From positions 1-51,991 of the forward strand of contig NZ_JASBRN010000064.1 of assembly GCF_030149505.1 (NCBI RefSeq): a stretch of DNA of 51,991 nucleotides, given 5' to 3'. Position 1 is the stretch's first letter. Each line of letters begins with the position of its first letter. Both the position numbers and the translations under genes were made by a program. The DNA is from Nocardioides sp. GTDB lineage: Bacteria; Actinomycetota; Actinomycetes; Propionibacteriales; Nocardioidaceae. Of the stretch, positions 1 to 9,018 are shown one piece after another. Under the pieces are notes generated by a model, which was given only the letters and a program-made list of their open reading frames with translations, searched no databases and was not told where the DNA came from.

Positions 1-141
1 CACCAAGATCCGACTCCGCACCCGCATGGCCTTCGGCTTCAAAGACCCCGACGCCCTCATCGCGCTGCTCATGCTCACCCTCGGCGGACACCGACCCACA
101 CTCCCAGGCCGAACATGACCCACACATCAGTCACAAGAGCC
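1..141 (+). mobile_element. Right end of an ISL3-like insertion sequence (partial)
   Basis: The window opens inside an insertion sequence. The end of a transposase reading frame stops at 118. About 20 bases later the sequence ends in CACAAGAGCC (to 141), which read outward-in is GGCTCTTGTG. ISL3-family elements typically begin GGCTCTT, so 141 is the probable element boundary. The adjoining frame from 143 onward resembles the N-terminus of the downstream methylase/helicase, as expected if the element landed in that gene. The left end and the target duplication lie outside the window. Confidence 0.55.
2..118 (+). CDS. Transposase C-terminus, ISL3-like (partial)
   Basis: Only the last 38 codons are present; the frame is open from the window edge to the TGA at 116-118. 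The residues include RMAFGFKDPDALIALLML followed by LGGHRPTLPGR. This is the typical C-terminal tail of ISL3-family DDE transposases, where a F(G/R)xPDALIAL segment precedes GGHRP.LPGR. The catalytic DDE residues are upstream of the window, so activity cannot be judged. Its stop codon is in frame with the start of the following giant gene. Confidence 0.65.
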   Translation, partial: TKIRLRTRMAFGFKDPDALIALLMLTLGGHRPTLPGRT

Positions 142-217
142 GGAGTCGCTGCGATTTCGGCCGGGCTCTCAGCGCGACCTTGCCCCGTCGACGCCGCGGG
201 AGCGGCTCACGGCCAAC

Positions 218-3200
218 GTGGCGGTGCTGGAGCTGCTGGCACAGCTCGAGGAGGAGAACCGGCTTCCCTCCGGCCAGGAGCAGGGTGTGTTGGCGCGCTG
301 GTCGGGCTGGGGGTCGCTGCCGGACGTCTTCGACGACACGGCGCAGCACAGCGAGGCCGCGACGCGGGCTCGTGAACTGCTGCAGGGCCGCGCTCGCGCG
401 GCGGCGGCACGTACGACGCTGAGCGCGCACTACACCGATGCTGCGCTGGTGAAGGCGCTGTGGTCGGCACTCGGTGAAGCCGGGTTCGACCAGGCTGCCG
501 GCGGTCGCGTTCTGGAGCCGGGCTGTGGGTCGGGAACCTTCATCGGATTCGCGCCCGATCATGTCCACGACGTTGTCGGCGTCGAGCTGGATCCGACCAC
601 CGCGCGAGTGGCCTCGCTGCTGTACCCGGCCGCGGACATCCGATCCGAGTCGTTCGCCGAGACCCGGCTGCCGGAGGGGAAGCGCGACCTGGTGATCGGC
701 AACGTTCCCTTCGCCGACGTCGTGCCCCACGACTCCACGTACAACCGGCTCGGGCTGAGCCTGCACAACTACTTCATCTACAAGAGCCTGCACCTGGTGC
801 GCCCCGGCGGTGTGGTCGCCGTGCTGACCTCTCGTTGGACGATGGACGCGGCGAGCCCGGCTGCCCGGGACGCCTTCGCCGACATGGCGGACCTGGTCGC
901 GGCGCTGCGGCTGCCGAATCAGACCCACCATCAGGCCGCCGGCACCGACGTCATCACCGATCTGCTGATCTTCCGCCGCCGAGCCGAGGACGAGGAGCCG
1001 GTCGACCTCACGCCGGGCTGGCGCAACCTGGAGAGGCTGCCTTCGTTCCGGGCCGGCGCTGGCCTGGAGGATGCCGAGGTCAACCTCAACTCGCTGTTCG
1101 TGCAGCAACCGGCGCGGGTGCTCGGTCGCCTCACGTCACGCTCGGGCCGGTTCGGGCCCGAAGTCGCGGTCAGCCCGCCGTTGACCAGCGACGGCCAGAG
1201 CCTCGCTGAACGGGTCGCCACGGATCTCGGGCGCCAGCTGGCCTTCGACCTGTCCAACTACGCCGATGTCCGACCGCTGTTCACCCCTGCCGCGACCGCA
1301 TCCCGGCCGACCAGCCACCCGACGACCACGCCGGCGACCAACCCCACACCGACGGCGGCGTCGAAAACCCCGGTCCCGGGGCCGCGTCGCGGTGCCGCGG
1401 AGGAGCCGCTGGTGCTGCCCGAGGCGGTGGTTCTGGCCGAGGGGCACATCAGCATGGGCGAGGACGGGGGCTGGCTGCATGTACGCGACGGCGTCCCGGA
1501 GCCGTTGGAGGTACCGAAGTCGCAGGCCAACGAGTTGCGGATGCTCACCGCGCTGCGTGACACGGTCGTCACGCTGTTGGAGGCCGAGGCAACCACTCCC
1601 CTGCCCGGCGACCTGCCGAGGGCCGCGAGCTTGCCGAAGGGGCCGGGAATGGCCGGCGAGCAGCGGATGACCGCGCTGCGGGAGCGGCTGAACCGGCAGT
1701 ACGACGCCTACGTCACGCGGTACGGGCCGATCAACCGGGTCACCAGCCGCAACACCGGCCGGATCGACCCGAAGACCGGTGAGCCGGTACTCGCGCAGGT
1801 GCGGCCGCGCCAGGGCGGGTTCCGCGGCGACCCCCACTCCCCCGCCGTGTTCGCCCTCGAGCACTACGACTCCGCGACCGGCACCGCGCGCAAGGCCGAC
1901 ATCTTCACCGAGCGCGTCGTCGCTCCCCGGGTTCTGCGCACCCACGCGGATTCCCCGGCCGACGCGGTTTCGCTGTGTCTAGACACCTACGGCGAACTGC
2001 GCACCGGCGAGATCGCCCGGCTGCTCGGCGTCGACCACGCCGCGGCCGAGACGGAGCTGGAGGCGTTCGCGTTCGTCGACCCCGACACCGTCAAGCGAAG
2101 CGAGGAGGGATGGACGGCCAACTGGGTGCCCCGCGCGGAGTTCCTCTCCGGGAACGTCCGCGCGCGGCTGGCGCGCGTCGGAGAGGTCCTCGAGCAACTC
2201 ATCGAGGGCACCACCGCGACCAGCGACGAGTCGGCCCAACCGATGGTGCGCCGGCTCCAGGCGGCCGAGACCGCACTGGCCGAGGTGCTGCCCGAGGACC
2301 TGGGGCCGACCGAGATCGTCGCCCAGCTCGGCGTGCCGTGGGTGCCGGCCAAGATGGTGGAGCAGTTCCTGCGCGAGACCCTCGATGACCGAACCGTGGA
2401 GGTGGAGCACCCCGGCGGGTCGGTGTGGTCGGTGCGCGGCAACCGCCACTCGGTGGCTGCCCGGAACACCTGGGGCACCGAGCGGGCCAGCGCGATCGAC
2501 ATCGTCCAAGCCTGCCTGGAGCAGCGACAGATCCGGGTCACGGACGAGACCCCGGACGGACGGCGGATCCCGAACGAGACCGCCACGTTCGCCGCGCAGG
2601 AGAAGGCCGAGGAGCTGCAGGAGCGGTTCGCGACCTGGCTGTGGGAGGACCCGGAGCGGTGTCAGCAGCTGGTGCGCACTTACAACGACAAGCTGAACGC
2701 GATCGTGCTGCGCTCCTACGACGTCGACGCGGACAAGCACTACCCGGGCATGGCCCGGGTCCATGAGGGCCGCCCGCTGCGGCTGCGGCCGCATCAGCAC
2801 GCCGCGGTGGCGCGGATGGTGGCTCAACCGTCGGTGCTGCTGGCCCACGAGGTCGGCGCAGGAAAGACTCTCGCCGCGGTGACAGGTGTCTCGGAGCTGC
2901 GACGATTGGGCCTGGTCAGGAAGCCGGCCGTGGTGGTGCCCAACCACATGCTGGAGCAGTTCTCCCGGGAGTGGCTTCAGGCCTACCCGCAGGCCCGGAT
3001 CCTGACGTGTGGCACCGAGGACCTGGTCAAGGACAAGCGGCGGCTGTTCGTGGCCCGGGCCGCGACCGGTGAGTGGGACGCGGTCATCATGTCTCGCTCG
3101 GCGTTCGAGAAGATCCCGGTCTCCAGGGACACTGAGGAGGCCTATCTCGACGAGCAGCTGACCCAGTTGCGCATGTGGCTGGCCGCCTCGAAGTCCGAGC

Positions 3201-5413
3201 GCGGCCTGTCGGTGAAGCGACTGGAGGGCACGCTCGCGCGCGCCGAGGAGCGGTTGAAGAAGTTGCGCGACGTCGAGCGTGACCCGGCGATCACCTTCGA
3301 GGCCACCGGGATCGACTACCTGTGCGTGGATGAGGCGCACGGCTACAAGAACCTTCGCCTGGCCTCCAACATCCCCGGTGTCGCTGTGGAGGGGTCGAAC
3401 CGGGCCACCGACCTCGATCTGAAGATGTCGTACCTGCGGGGCCGCCACGGTCGCCGGGTGGCCACGTTCATGACGGCGACTCCGATCGCCAACAGCGTCG
3501 CCGAGGCGTACACGATGCTGCGCTATCTGGCCCCCGCGGACCTGGAGGCCGCGGGAATCAGCGACTTCGACACCTGGGCGGCCACGTTCGGGCAGGTCGT
3601 CACCGACCTCGAGCTCTCCCCGTCGGGGACGGGGTTCCGGATGAAGGCGCGGTTCGCGAAGTTCAACAACGTCCCGGAGCTGCTGCGGCTGTGGCACCAG
3701 GTCGCCGACGTCAAGACCGCCGAGGACCTCAACCTGCCCACCCCCGATCTGGAGGGCGGAGCACCCGAGACGATCGTGGTCCCACCGAGTCAGGAGCTGG
3801 TCGACTTCATGGCCCTGCTCGCGCAGCGGGCCGACGCCGTGTCCTCGCGGCAGGTGGATCCGAGCGAGGACAACATGCTCAAGATCAGCGGCCACGGCCG
3901 GGCCGCCGCACTGGACCTGCGGCTCGTCGATCACCAGATCGACGGTCTGGCCGCATTCTTGGACCGGGAGCCCTCGAAGGTCGACGCGGTCGCCGAACGA
4001 GTCGCGGGGATTTACCACGACCATGCCGACGTCGTCTTCGGCAACGACCCTGAGCCCGGCGCGCTGCAGCTGGTGTTCTGCGACCTCGGCACCCCGACGG
4101 GAGCCGGCTGGAACGCCTATGAGGAGTTGAAGGCCCAGTTGGTCTCACGCGGCGTCCCGGCACCGAAGGTGCGGTTCATGCACGAGGCCAACAACGACCG
4201 TGCGAAGGCACGGCTGTTCGAGCAGGCGCGCACCGGGCATATCGCGGTGCTGATCGGGTCGACGGAGAAGATGGGTGTCGGCACCAACGTCCAGCGCCGC
4301 GCGGTGGCGTTGCACCACGTCGACTGCCCGTGGCGACCCGCCGACCTGGCCCAGCGGGACGGCCGGATCATGCGACAGGGCAACCTGAACGACTCCGTCC
4401 GGGTGTACCGGTACGTCACCGAGTCGAGCTTCGACACCTACCTGTGGCAGACGGTGGAGCGGAAGGCGAAGTTCATCAACCAGCTCATGCGCGGCCGACT
4501 GGACGTGCGCGAGATCGAGGACATCGGCGACTCGGCTCTCTCCTACGCCGAGGTGAAGGCGCTGGCCTCAGGCGATCCCCGGATCATGGAGCTGGCAAAG
4601 GCAGAGACCGACGCGACCAAGCTCGAGCGCCTCGAGCGGGCCTGGGCGTCCGCCCAGCGCAGCCTCGCAGCGACGATCCGGGAGGCCGGGCCGCGGCTGG
4701 AGCGGCTGGCGACCGACCGCCAGCAACTGCTGGCGGCGATTCCGCTGCGACGCGACACCGACGGCGACGCATTCTGGATGCGGATCAACGGCACGGCCTT
4801 CAGCAAGCGGGCAGACGCCGCCCCAGCGTTGCAGCGAGCCTTGCTCGCGGTGCAGCCATACCAGCGCGACCCGCACCCGCTGTGCGACCTCGCCGGCCTC
4901 CATCTGCAGGTGTCGGCGGATTCGTGGATGGGCCAACCTCGGTACGTCGTCTCGCTCGTCGAAGTGCCCCGGGTACACCTGCTCGTCGAGGCCGGCGACG
5001 TGCGACAACCGAGCCCGGGCCTGGTGACCCGCGTCGAGAACCTCCCCCGCCGCCTGGAGCGGGTGCTCGACGACGTCGACATGGAGACCAGCAAGATCGA
5101 ACGGGAGGCCGAGCGGGCCCGCGCCGGCCTCGTCGACGCCTTCCCACGCGCCGGCGAGCTTGCCGAGGTGCGCGCGAAACGCGACCGGCTCTCGGCCGAG
5201 CTCGCCGCCGACAGCGCCGAGAACGCCGCCGCCGACCACCCCGGCCCAGCCTCCTCCCCACCTAACGGATCCCAGCCGGAGGCCTCGACACTCCCCCAGC
5301 CCAGTGGGCAGGTTCAGGCGGGTCGGCCCGCGATCGTGCCGCCCTCCCCGCCAGCCCGGCCGCGACCGGAGGACTCGCCGCTGTCCCCGAGCTCGTCGGG
5401 GTGGTCGCGGTGA
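218..5413 (+). CDS. DarB-like DNA methyltransferase-SNF2 helicase fusion, probably 5'-truncated by the insertion sequence
   Basis: This giant protein (1731 residues from GTG 218) carries an N-terminal N6-adenine methyltransferase domain: motif I VLEPGCGSGTF near residue 100, catalytic-type NVPF near 166. A superfamily-2 helicase follows, with Walker A HEVGAGKT near 880, DEAH near 1038, TATPIANS near 1090 and QRDGRIMRQGN near 1380. The C-terminal 350 residues are charged and coiled-coil-like with a Pro/Ser tail. Such fusions are known on phages and plasmids (phage P1 DarB protects incoming DNA from restriction), so an anti-restriction role during transfer is likely but inferred. The frame is open upstream to 119 and reads family-like sequence (FRPGSQRDLAPSTPRERL) before GTG 218 with no start codon, so the original N-terminus was probably lost to the insertion sequence. 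GTG 218 is only the first available start. Confidence 0.8.
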   Translation: MAVLELLAQLEEENRLPSGQEQGVLARWSGWGSLPDVFDDTAQHSEAATRARELLQGRARAAAARTTLSAHYTDAALVKALWSALGEAGFDQAAGGRVLEPGCGSGTFIGFAPDHVHDVVGVELDPTTARVASLLYPAADIRSESFAETRLPEGKRDLVIGNVPFADVVPHDSTYNRLGLSLHNYFIYKSLHLVRPGGVVAVLTSRWTMDAASPAARDAFADMADLVAALRLPNQTHHQAAGTDVITDLLIFRRRAEDEEPVDLTPGWRNLERLPSFRAGAGLEDAEVNLNSLFVQQPARVLGRLTSRSGRFGPEVAVSPPLTSDGQSLAERVATDLGRQLAFDLSNYADVRPLFTPAATASRPTSHPTTTPATNPTPTAASKTPVPGPRRGAAEEPLVLPEAVVLAEGHISMGEDGGWLHVRDGVPEPLEVPKSQANELRMLTALRDTVVTLLEAEATTPLPGDLPRAASLPKGPGMAGEQRMTALRERLNRQYDAYVTRYGPINRVTSRNTGRIDPKTGEPVLAQVRPRQGGFRGDPHSPAVFALEHYDSATGTARKADIFTERVVAPRVLRTHADSPADAVSLCLDTYGELRTGEIARLLGVDHAAAETELEAFAFVDPDTVKRSEEGWTANWVPRAEFLSGNVRARLARVGEVLEQLIEGTTATSDESAQPMVRRLQAAETALAEVLPEDLGPTEIVAQLGVPWVPAKMVEQFLRETLDDRTVEVEHPGGSVWSVRGNRHSVAARNTWGTERASAIDIVQACLEQRQIRVTDETPDGRRIPNETATFAAQEKAEELQERFATWLWEDPERCQQLVRTYNDKLNAIVLRSYDVDADKHYPGMARVHEGRPLRLRPHQHAAVARMVAQPSVLLAHEVGAGKTLAAVTGVSELRRLGLVRKPAVVVPNHMLEQFSREWLQAYPQARILTCGTEDLVKDKRRLFVARAATGEWDAVIMSRSAFEKIPVSRDTEEAYLDEQLTQLRMWLAASKSERGLSVKRLEGTLARAEERLKKLRDVERDPAITFEATGIDYLCVDEAHGYKNLRLASNIPGVAVEGSNRATDLDLKMSYLRGRHGRRVATFMTATPIANSVAEAYTMLRYLAPADLEAAGISDFDTWAATFGQVVTDLELSPSGTGFRMKARFAKFNNVPELLRLWHQVADVKTAEDLNLPTPDLEGGAPETIVVPPSQELVDFMALLAQRADAVSSRQVDPSEDNMLKISGHGRAAALDLRLVDHQIDGLAAFLDREPSKVDAVAERVAGIYHDHADVVFGNDPEPGALQLVFCDLGTPTGAGWNAYEELKAQLVSRGVPAPKVRFMHEANNDRAKARLFEQARTGHIAVLIGSTEKMGVGTNVQRRAVALHHVDCPWRPADLAQRDGRIMRQGNLNDSVRVYRYVTESSFDTYLWQTVERKAKFINQLMRGRLDVREIEDIGDSALSYAEVKALASGDPRIMELAKAETDATKLERLERAWASAQRSLAATIREAGPRLERLATDRQQLLAAIPLRRDTDGDAFWMRINGTAFSKRADAAPALQRALLAVQPYQRDPHPLCDLAGLHLQVSADSWMGQPRYVVSLVEVPRVHLLVEAGDVRQPSPGLVTRVENLPRRLERVLDDVDMETSKIEREAERARAGLVDAFPRAGELAEVRAKRDRLSAELAADSAENAAADHPGPASSPPNGSQPEASTLPQPSGQVQAGRPAIVPPSPPARPRPEDSPLSPSSSGWSR

Positions 5414-5517
5414 GAGCACCCCAAGGTCCGGTTGCGATCCACAGGCTGCCGATCGCGGCTGTTCTCCCCCGGCTCGGGCGCGTCGGATGCGGCTCTCTGG
5501 GCGGCTCTGCTCCACTA

Positions 5518-5541
5518 GGTAGCGGGGTCGAGCCTGCTACC
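5518..5541 (+). promoter_or_regulatory. Small hairpin in the gap before the 113-residue gene
   Basis: GGTAGC (5518-5523) and GCTACC (5536-5541) form a 6-bp stem with a 12-base loop, about 10 bases upstream of the ribosome site GAAAGGA for the next gene. The rest of the 5414-5567 gap shows no clear promoter. The function is unknown; a leader hairpin is the simplest reading. Confidence 0.25.
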
Positions 5542-5567
5542 GACCTCACTCGAAAGGACCAACTCCG

Positions 5568-5909
5568 ATGACTGTTCCCGCCACCGGCCGCACCGGAGAC
5601 GTCTACGACGCGACCCCGGACTTCGTGTATGCGGTGTCGTTGCTCGCCGCGCTCGAGGACGCGACCGGCCAGGAGGGGCACGCCCTGGTGTTGCCGTTCC
5701 TGGGCATGGCGCGCGCCGAGCTCACCGACTTCGGTCAGCGACGGCCCGCCGGCTACGTGCCCGTGCAGGTCGGTGATCTGCGATCGGGGCTGGCGGACCT
5801 CGAGCAGCGTCTCACCGACCTGCTGGCGGACTCTCAGGTGCTTCAGCACTCGCTGCGGCTCGACTCTGCTCGTCGGCTGCTGCGCCGCGGCGTCGCCGCC
5901 GTGGCTTGA
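5568..5909 (+). CDS. Hypothetical protein, 113 residues
   Basis: ATG 5568 is preceded by GAAAGGA at about 9 bases, which fixes the start. I do not recognise the product. It is soluble in appearance, with no signal peptide or membrane segment. The C-terminal half (from about residue 65) is predicted mostly helical, rich in Leu, Asp and Arg, and could form a short coiled coil. It is the first of a run of accessory genes (to 10048) between the methylase/helicase and the toxin-antitoxin pair, and is followed by the first copy of the repeated leader hairpin. Confidence 0.6.
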   Translation: MTVPATGRTGDVYDATPDFVYAVSLLAALEDATGQEGHALVLPFLGMARAELTDFGQRRPAGYVPVQVGDLRSGLADLEQRLTDLLADSQVLQHSLRLDSARRLLRRGVAAVA

Positions 5910-5945
5910 CCGGCCCTGAGTTCTCGCATCGGGCAGGTCTGGCTG

Positions 5946-5982
5946 TGTCCGATCCGGCCCTTCGCCGGTTGCTTCTCAGGGC
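5946..5982 (+). promoter_or_regulatory. Leader element copy A (TGTCCGATC ... GGTTGCTTCTC)
   Basis: TGTCCGATCCGG (5946-5957) is followed by a short stem CCGGC/GCCGG and then GGTTGCTTCTCAGGGC running directly into ATG 5983. This is the most divergent stem of the plus-strand family: I see no long upstream arm. The loop and tail sequences match the other copies almost exactly. There is no Shine-Dalgarno sequence before the ATG, so this element probably governs translation or transcription of the 161-residue gene. Confidence 0.6.
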
Positions 5983-6468
5983 ATGACGACCCCGTTGCCG
6001 GCTGATGCAACCTGGACCGACTACGTCGACGCCCACGGCGGACCCGAGGCGCCGGGTTGGTGGGTCATCCTGCGCTGGTACGCAGACTCGGAGCATCCGC
6101 GCCCCGAGGTCGTCGGCCCCTATGCCACGCACCAGCAGGCAGTAACGGCCATGCAGGACTCGGTTCTCATCGACGGGTTCGCCGAGGACACCAACCGCGA
6201 GGAGTGGCTCGACGACGTCTACGTGGACCCGATCCCCGCGTCGATCGCCCGCATGTGTGCCGACTACGGACCGCGAGTGACGCTGATCGATCCCGGCGAC
6301 CCGAACCACTTCGGCGGCGGCCACGCCCCTAAGCCATCTGCGGACTGTGCTCGAACCGGGCTGATGCAGGCCCGCGCGCTGCGAGAACCCGACCGGGACA
6401 AGAGCAACCCTCCCACCGCGCATGCCGCGCATCAGGGGAACCGCTCCCCCGGAACGCCGGGCCTGTAG
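5983..6468 (+). CDS. Hypothetical protein, 161 residues
   Basis: The start is ATG 5983, directly abutting leader element copy A without a Shine-Dalgarno sequence. I do not recognise a family. The N-terminal half has a WWVILRWYADSEHPRPEVVG segment followed by a helical YATHQQAV stretch, suggesting a small alpha/beta fold. The last 50 residues are Pro/Arg-rich and probably disordered. No signal peptide or membrane segment is visible. It lies in the accessory block of the element, and its only clear link to other genes is the shared leader. Confidence 0.55.
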   Translation: MTTPLPADATWTDYVDAHGGPEAPGWWVILRWYADSEHPRPEVVGPYATHQQAVTAMQDSVLIDGFAEDTNREEWLDDVYVDPIPASIARMCADYGPRVTLIDPGDPNHFGGGHAPKPSADCARTGLMQARALREPDRDKSNPPTAHAAHQGNRSPGTPGL

Positions 6469-6490
6469 CCAACTTCTCCACAACCATCTC

Positions 6491-6536
6491 CCGCCGCGGT
6501 GTCCGATCTGGCTCCGCGGCGGTTGCTTCTCCGGGC
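6491..6536 (+). promoter_or_regulatory. Leader element copy B
   Basis: CCGCCGCGG (6491-6499) and CCGCGGCGG (6514-6522) form a perfect 9-bp stem enclosing TGTCCGATCTGGCT. The stem is followed by TTGCTTCTCCGGGC and then ATG 6537. The stem arms differ from the other copies but still pair, while loop and tail are conserved, which argues for selection on RNA structure or on a palindromic binding site. Confidence 0.75.
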
Positions 6537-6581
6537 ATGGCAACGACTTGTCGCCGGCGACCGGCGGGTGAACCGCGATGA
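6537..6581 (+). CDS. 14-codon leader ORF coupled to the 469-residue gene
   Basis: The ATG placed immediately after leader element B opens a 14-codon frame, MATTCRRRPAGEPR. Its TGA (6579-6581) overlaps the ATG (6578) of the next gene as ATGA. The position matches exactly where the other leader elements put a true start codon, so ribosomes directed by the element would enter here and reach the main gene by termination-reinitiation. The peptide is Arg-rich with one Cys. Translation is an inference from arrangement. Confidence 0.45.
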   Translation: MATTCRRRPAGEPR

Positions 6582-7987
6582 CGGTCACCACCTACGGCGA
6601 GCACTCCGAGAACGCCGCTCAGGAGCTCAACGCTCTGATCCGCGACGACGTGCTTCCCTCCGATGAGCAGGCCGTCGACCAGCTGCTGCATTGTCGAGAA
6701 GCGGTTGTCGACGCGCTGCGGCAACGGCTCTACGACCTCGGCCAGGACAGCTGGTACCCGCCGCCGGACCATCTGCCGGCTAGGACCCCGAAGCCGACGC
6801 TGGCCGGGCTGGACGACAAGCTCGCGAGCCTGGTGGACAACATCGCATTCGCCCTGCCCGCGCTCCCCCTAGAGGAGCGGCGCGCCCAGGCGGACTACCT
6901 GACCCCTGCCTCAGCTGACCGCACGGTGGAGTCGTGGCGGACCGCGGCCATCGAGCTGCTGTCGGCCTCGCACGCGCTGTCCACAGCCGAGACTCAGCCT
7001 TGGCGCACCGACCCGGGTGCCGGCTGGTGGGTGATGCGCGATGTCGCGGTCGCGCTGGAGGCGGTCCTGGTCCTCGACTCGCGACTGGAGGAGGTCGGAT
7101 TGCTGGCGCAGCATCATCGGCCGGAGTTCTCGATGGGGCTGGATGAGAAGCGCATGGTGCTCTCCCAAGCCGCGCGGGTAGCGACCTGGCACGCCACGAG
7201 CGCGAGCCCCGAGGACGCAACCCCGCGACTGCGGCAGCCGGCTGGGTCGACCGTCGTTGAGCCGGTGGCACTGGTCTCCACGCCCTCCGACCTCGCGGCG
7301 GCTCAGCAGCGCCTGGCCGGGTTCCTGCGCCCGATGCTGGCCAGCGACAGCTTCTACGCAGGCGAGCCGGAGATCTCTGCCGACTCCGCCCGGCAGGTCA
7401 CCGCCAGCCAGCTGTACTTGTGCCGCGCGTTCGCGGCGGCGGCCAGCCAGTCACCGAAGACGGCCACGCTGGCGGCGTTCTTCAACGAGCGTGCCGAGGT
7501 TCTGGAGTCGCTTCAGCCTCAGATCAGCCACCTGGCTGACGTCAGGGCCGACCAGGAGCCCAACATGCGCCGCTTCTGGCAGCAGAGCGAGCTCACGACC
7601 GCGGTGGCCCGGATGGAGGACCACGGCGTGGCCCTCGCGCTGCAGCCCACCCAGATGGTCGAGCTGGCCCAGGCGACCCACGAGGTGACCCACAACCTGG
7701 GCAAGGCGCTGCGTCGCGAACTGCTCCGCGGCACCACCAACCTGGTCGACGCCCACCCACGCCACCGCGACGGTCCGGTCCGGGTGGGGCGCCGCTCCCG
7801 GCTTGAGGCCACGCTCACCGACCTGGTGAACATGCCCGCGCCCAGTGAGCCAATAGCGAGGTTCAGCAACCCGCTCCAGCGGGCCGCCCTGCAACAGACG
7901 CTCAACCTGACGCCCACGGCGTCCTCCCGGACGCCGATGCCGTTCCCCGCCGCGCGCAGCACCACCTACGGCGCTCCGGCGTTCTGA
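6578..7987 (+). CDS. Hypothetical protein, 469 residues
   Basis: The start ATG 6578 overlaps the stop of a short leader ORF; there is no independent Shine-Dalgarno sequence. I do not recognise a family. The protein is almost entirely helical in character, with long amphipathic Ala/Leu/Glu stretches, no signal peptide, no membrane segment and no P-loop. The last 60 residues are Pro/Thr/Ser-rich. Size and composition recall the helical structural or accessory proteins often carried by actinobacterial conjugative elements, but that is a loose impression. Confidence 0.6.
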   Translation: MTVTTYGEHSENAAQELNALIRDDVLPSDEQAVDQLLHCREAVVDALRQRLYDLGQDSWYPPPDHLPARTPKPTLAGLDDKLASLVDNIAFALPALPLEERRAQADYLTPASADRTVESWRTAAIELLSASHALSTAETQPWRTDPGAGWWVMRDVAVALEAVLVLDSRLEEVGLLAQHHRPEFSMGLDEKRMVLSQAARVATWHATSASPEDATPRLRQPAGSTVVEPVALVSTPSDLAAAQQRLAGFLRPMLASDSFYAGEPEISADSARQVTASQLYLCRAFAAAASQSPKTATLAAFFNERAEVLESLQPQISHLADVRADQEPNMRRFWQQSELTTAVARMEDHGVALALQPTQMVELAQATHEVTHNLGKALRRELLRGTTNLVDAHPRHRDGPVRVGRRSRLEATLTDLVNMPAPSEPIARFSNPLQRAALQQTLNLTPTASSRTPMPFPAARSTTYGAPAF

Positions 7988-8020
7988 CAACTCCACAGCT
8001 TGCCTGCCCCGTCACCGCTG

Positions 8021-8051
8021 TGTCGGTGGGCCGGGGCACATCCCACCGACA
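8021..8051 (+). promoter_or_regulatory. Perfect 10-bp leader hairpin
   Basis: TGTCGGTGGG (8021-8030) pairs perfectly with CCCACCGACA (8042-8051) around an 11-base loop. It sits between the stop of the 469-residue gene and the AAGGAG ribosome site (about 8055) of the next one. It lacks the GGTTGCTTCTC tail of the main leader family and has no T-run for a classical terminator. It could still be a processed or regulatory intercistronic hairpin. Confidence 0.45.
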
Positions 8052-8067
8052 GACAAGGAGCGCCGAG

Positions 8068-8979
8068 ATGAGCGAGCATCCGACCGGTTCGTCGGCCAAT
8101 GCCGCCCGGTCCCCTGCCCAGGAATCGCCGTGGGTTGATGATCCCGGCTACCCGCATCGGATCGAGAACCACGTCAAGGTCTACCTCCACCTCGAGGAAT
8201 CCTCGACGCGCCCCGTGGTCGCGGCCCCAGACAGTGCACCCGCTGGCACCCGTGTCTACCGCCGCGACGGCGCGGGCCGAGCGCAGTACGGCACGGTGAC
8301 CGGCTGGACCACCGATGGAACCTGTGTCTTCCTGTCGTTCGACCAGGGCGGCACCTACTCCGGTCCCATGTTCCGATCCGTCTATGTCTCCGAGACTGAG
8401 GACGGGCGCGCCGGGTCCGGCGCTCTCAGATGGGCCGTTTCGAGCGCGGCCGTCGACGGGTATCCCCTCGACGGCGTCGAGGACGGCCACTACTGCGACT
8501 ACGAAGGGCATCCCCCGGGCGCACGGCCCGACTGGGACCGCCAGCACCGCGAAGCCGCGGACATGCCCCTGCCCACAGCGGGAGAGCTGCTGCCCCTGCT
8601 CGCCGCCGCCCTGGGACGCAAGATCGACGGGCCCACAGTCGACCAGCTCCGCGCAGCATCGGACCTGATCGCTGAACATGCCCAGTGGCGGGCGCAACGA
8701 GTCGCGTTCTCCGCTGGGGAGGCCGACGGCGACTTCCCTGCCTCCGCGGGCTGGCACGACAGCGACGACGCGGGGTCTGACCTCGCCGACCGCGCCATCG
8801 CGCTCCTCGCAGAGGTGACCGGCCAGAGGAGCCACGCAAGTCAGCCGGCTGCTCCAGCCACGACATCGAGCGTCCCGCTGATGCGTTCGGCGCTCAACGC
8901 TGCGCCGAACGCATCATCGCCGCAGCCGAGCCAGGACTCGTTGCCGACGTCCCAGCCGCCCTCGGGGCCGACGCGCTGA
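8068..8979 (+). CDS. Hypothetical protein, 303 residues
   Basis: ATG 8068 is preceded by AAGGAG at about 8 bases. I do not recognise the family. Residues 50-150 are beta-rich and aromatic (RVYRRDGAGRAQYGTVTGW, CVFLSFDQGG), resembling a small SH3-like or beta-barrel fold. A helical middle part and a Ser/Pro-rich disordered tail follow. There is no signal peptide or membrane segment. It lies between two other accessory genes in a tight same-strand series. Confidence 0.55.
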   Translation: MSEHPTGSSANAARSPAQESPWVDDPGYPHRIENHVKVYLHLEESSTRPVVAAPDSAPAGTRVYRRDGAGRAQYGTVTGWTTDGTCVFLSFDQGGTYSGPMFRSVYVSETEDGRAGSGALRWAVSSAAVDGYPLDGVEDGHYCDYEGHPPGARPDWDRQHREAADMPLPTAGELLPLLAAALGRKIDGPTVDQLRAASDLIAEHAQWRAQRVAFSAGEADGDFPASAGWHDSDDAGSDLADRAIALLAEVTGQRSHASQPAAPATTSSVPLMRSALNAAPNASSPQPSQDSLPTSQPPSGPTR

Positions 8980-9018
8980 GCCGCGGCCGCGGGTAACCCA
9001 ACGCCGTAAGGAGTTCTG

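Noticed and set aside
1979..4024. 681-codon open frame on the minus strand inside the methylase/helicase gene
   Set aside because: It is a high-GC antisense shadow of a gene with clear motifs; its translation is low-complexity and has no recognisable domain.
5414..5567. Possible further leader-element copy (GATCGCGGCTGTTCTCC)
   Set aside because: Only a loose resemblance in the tail, no TGTCCGATC loop and the next gene has a normal ribosome site.
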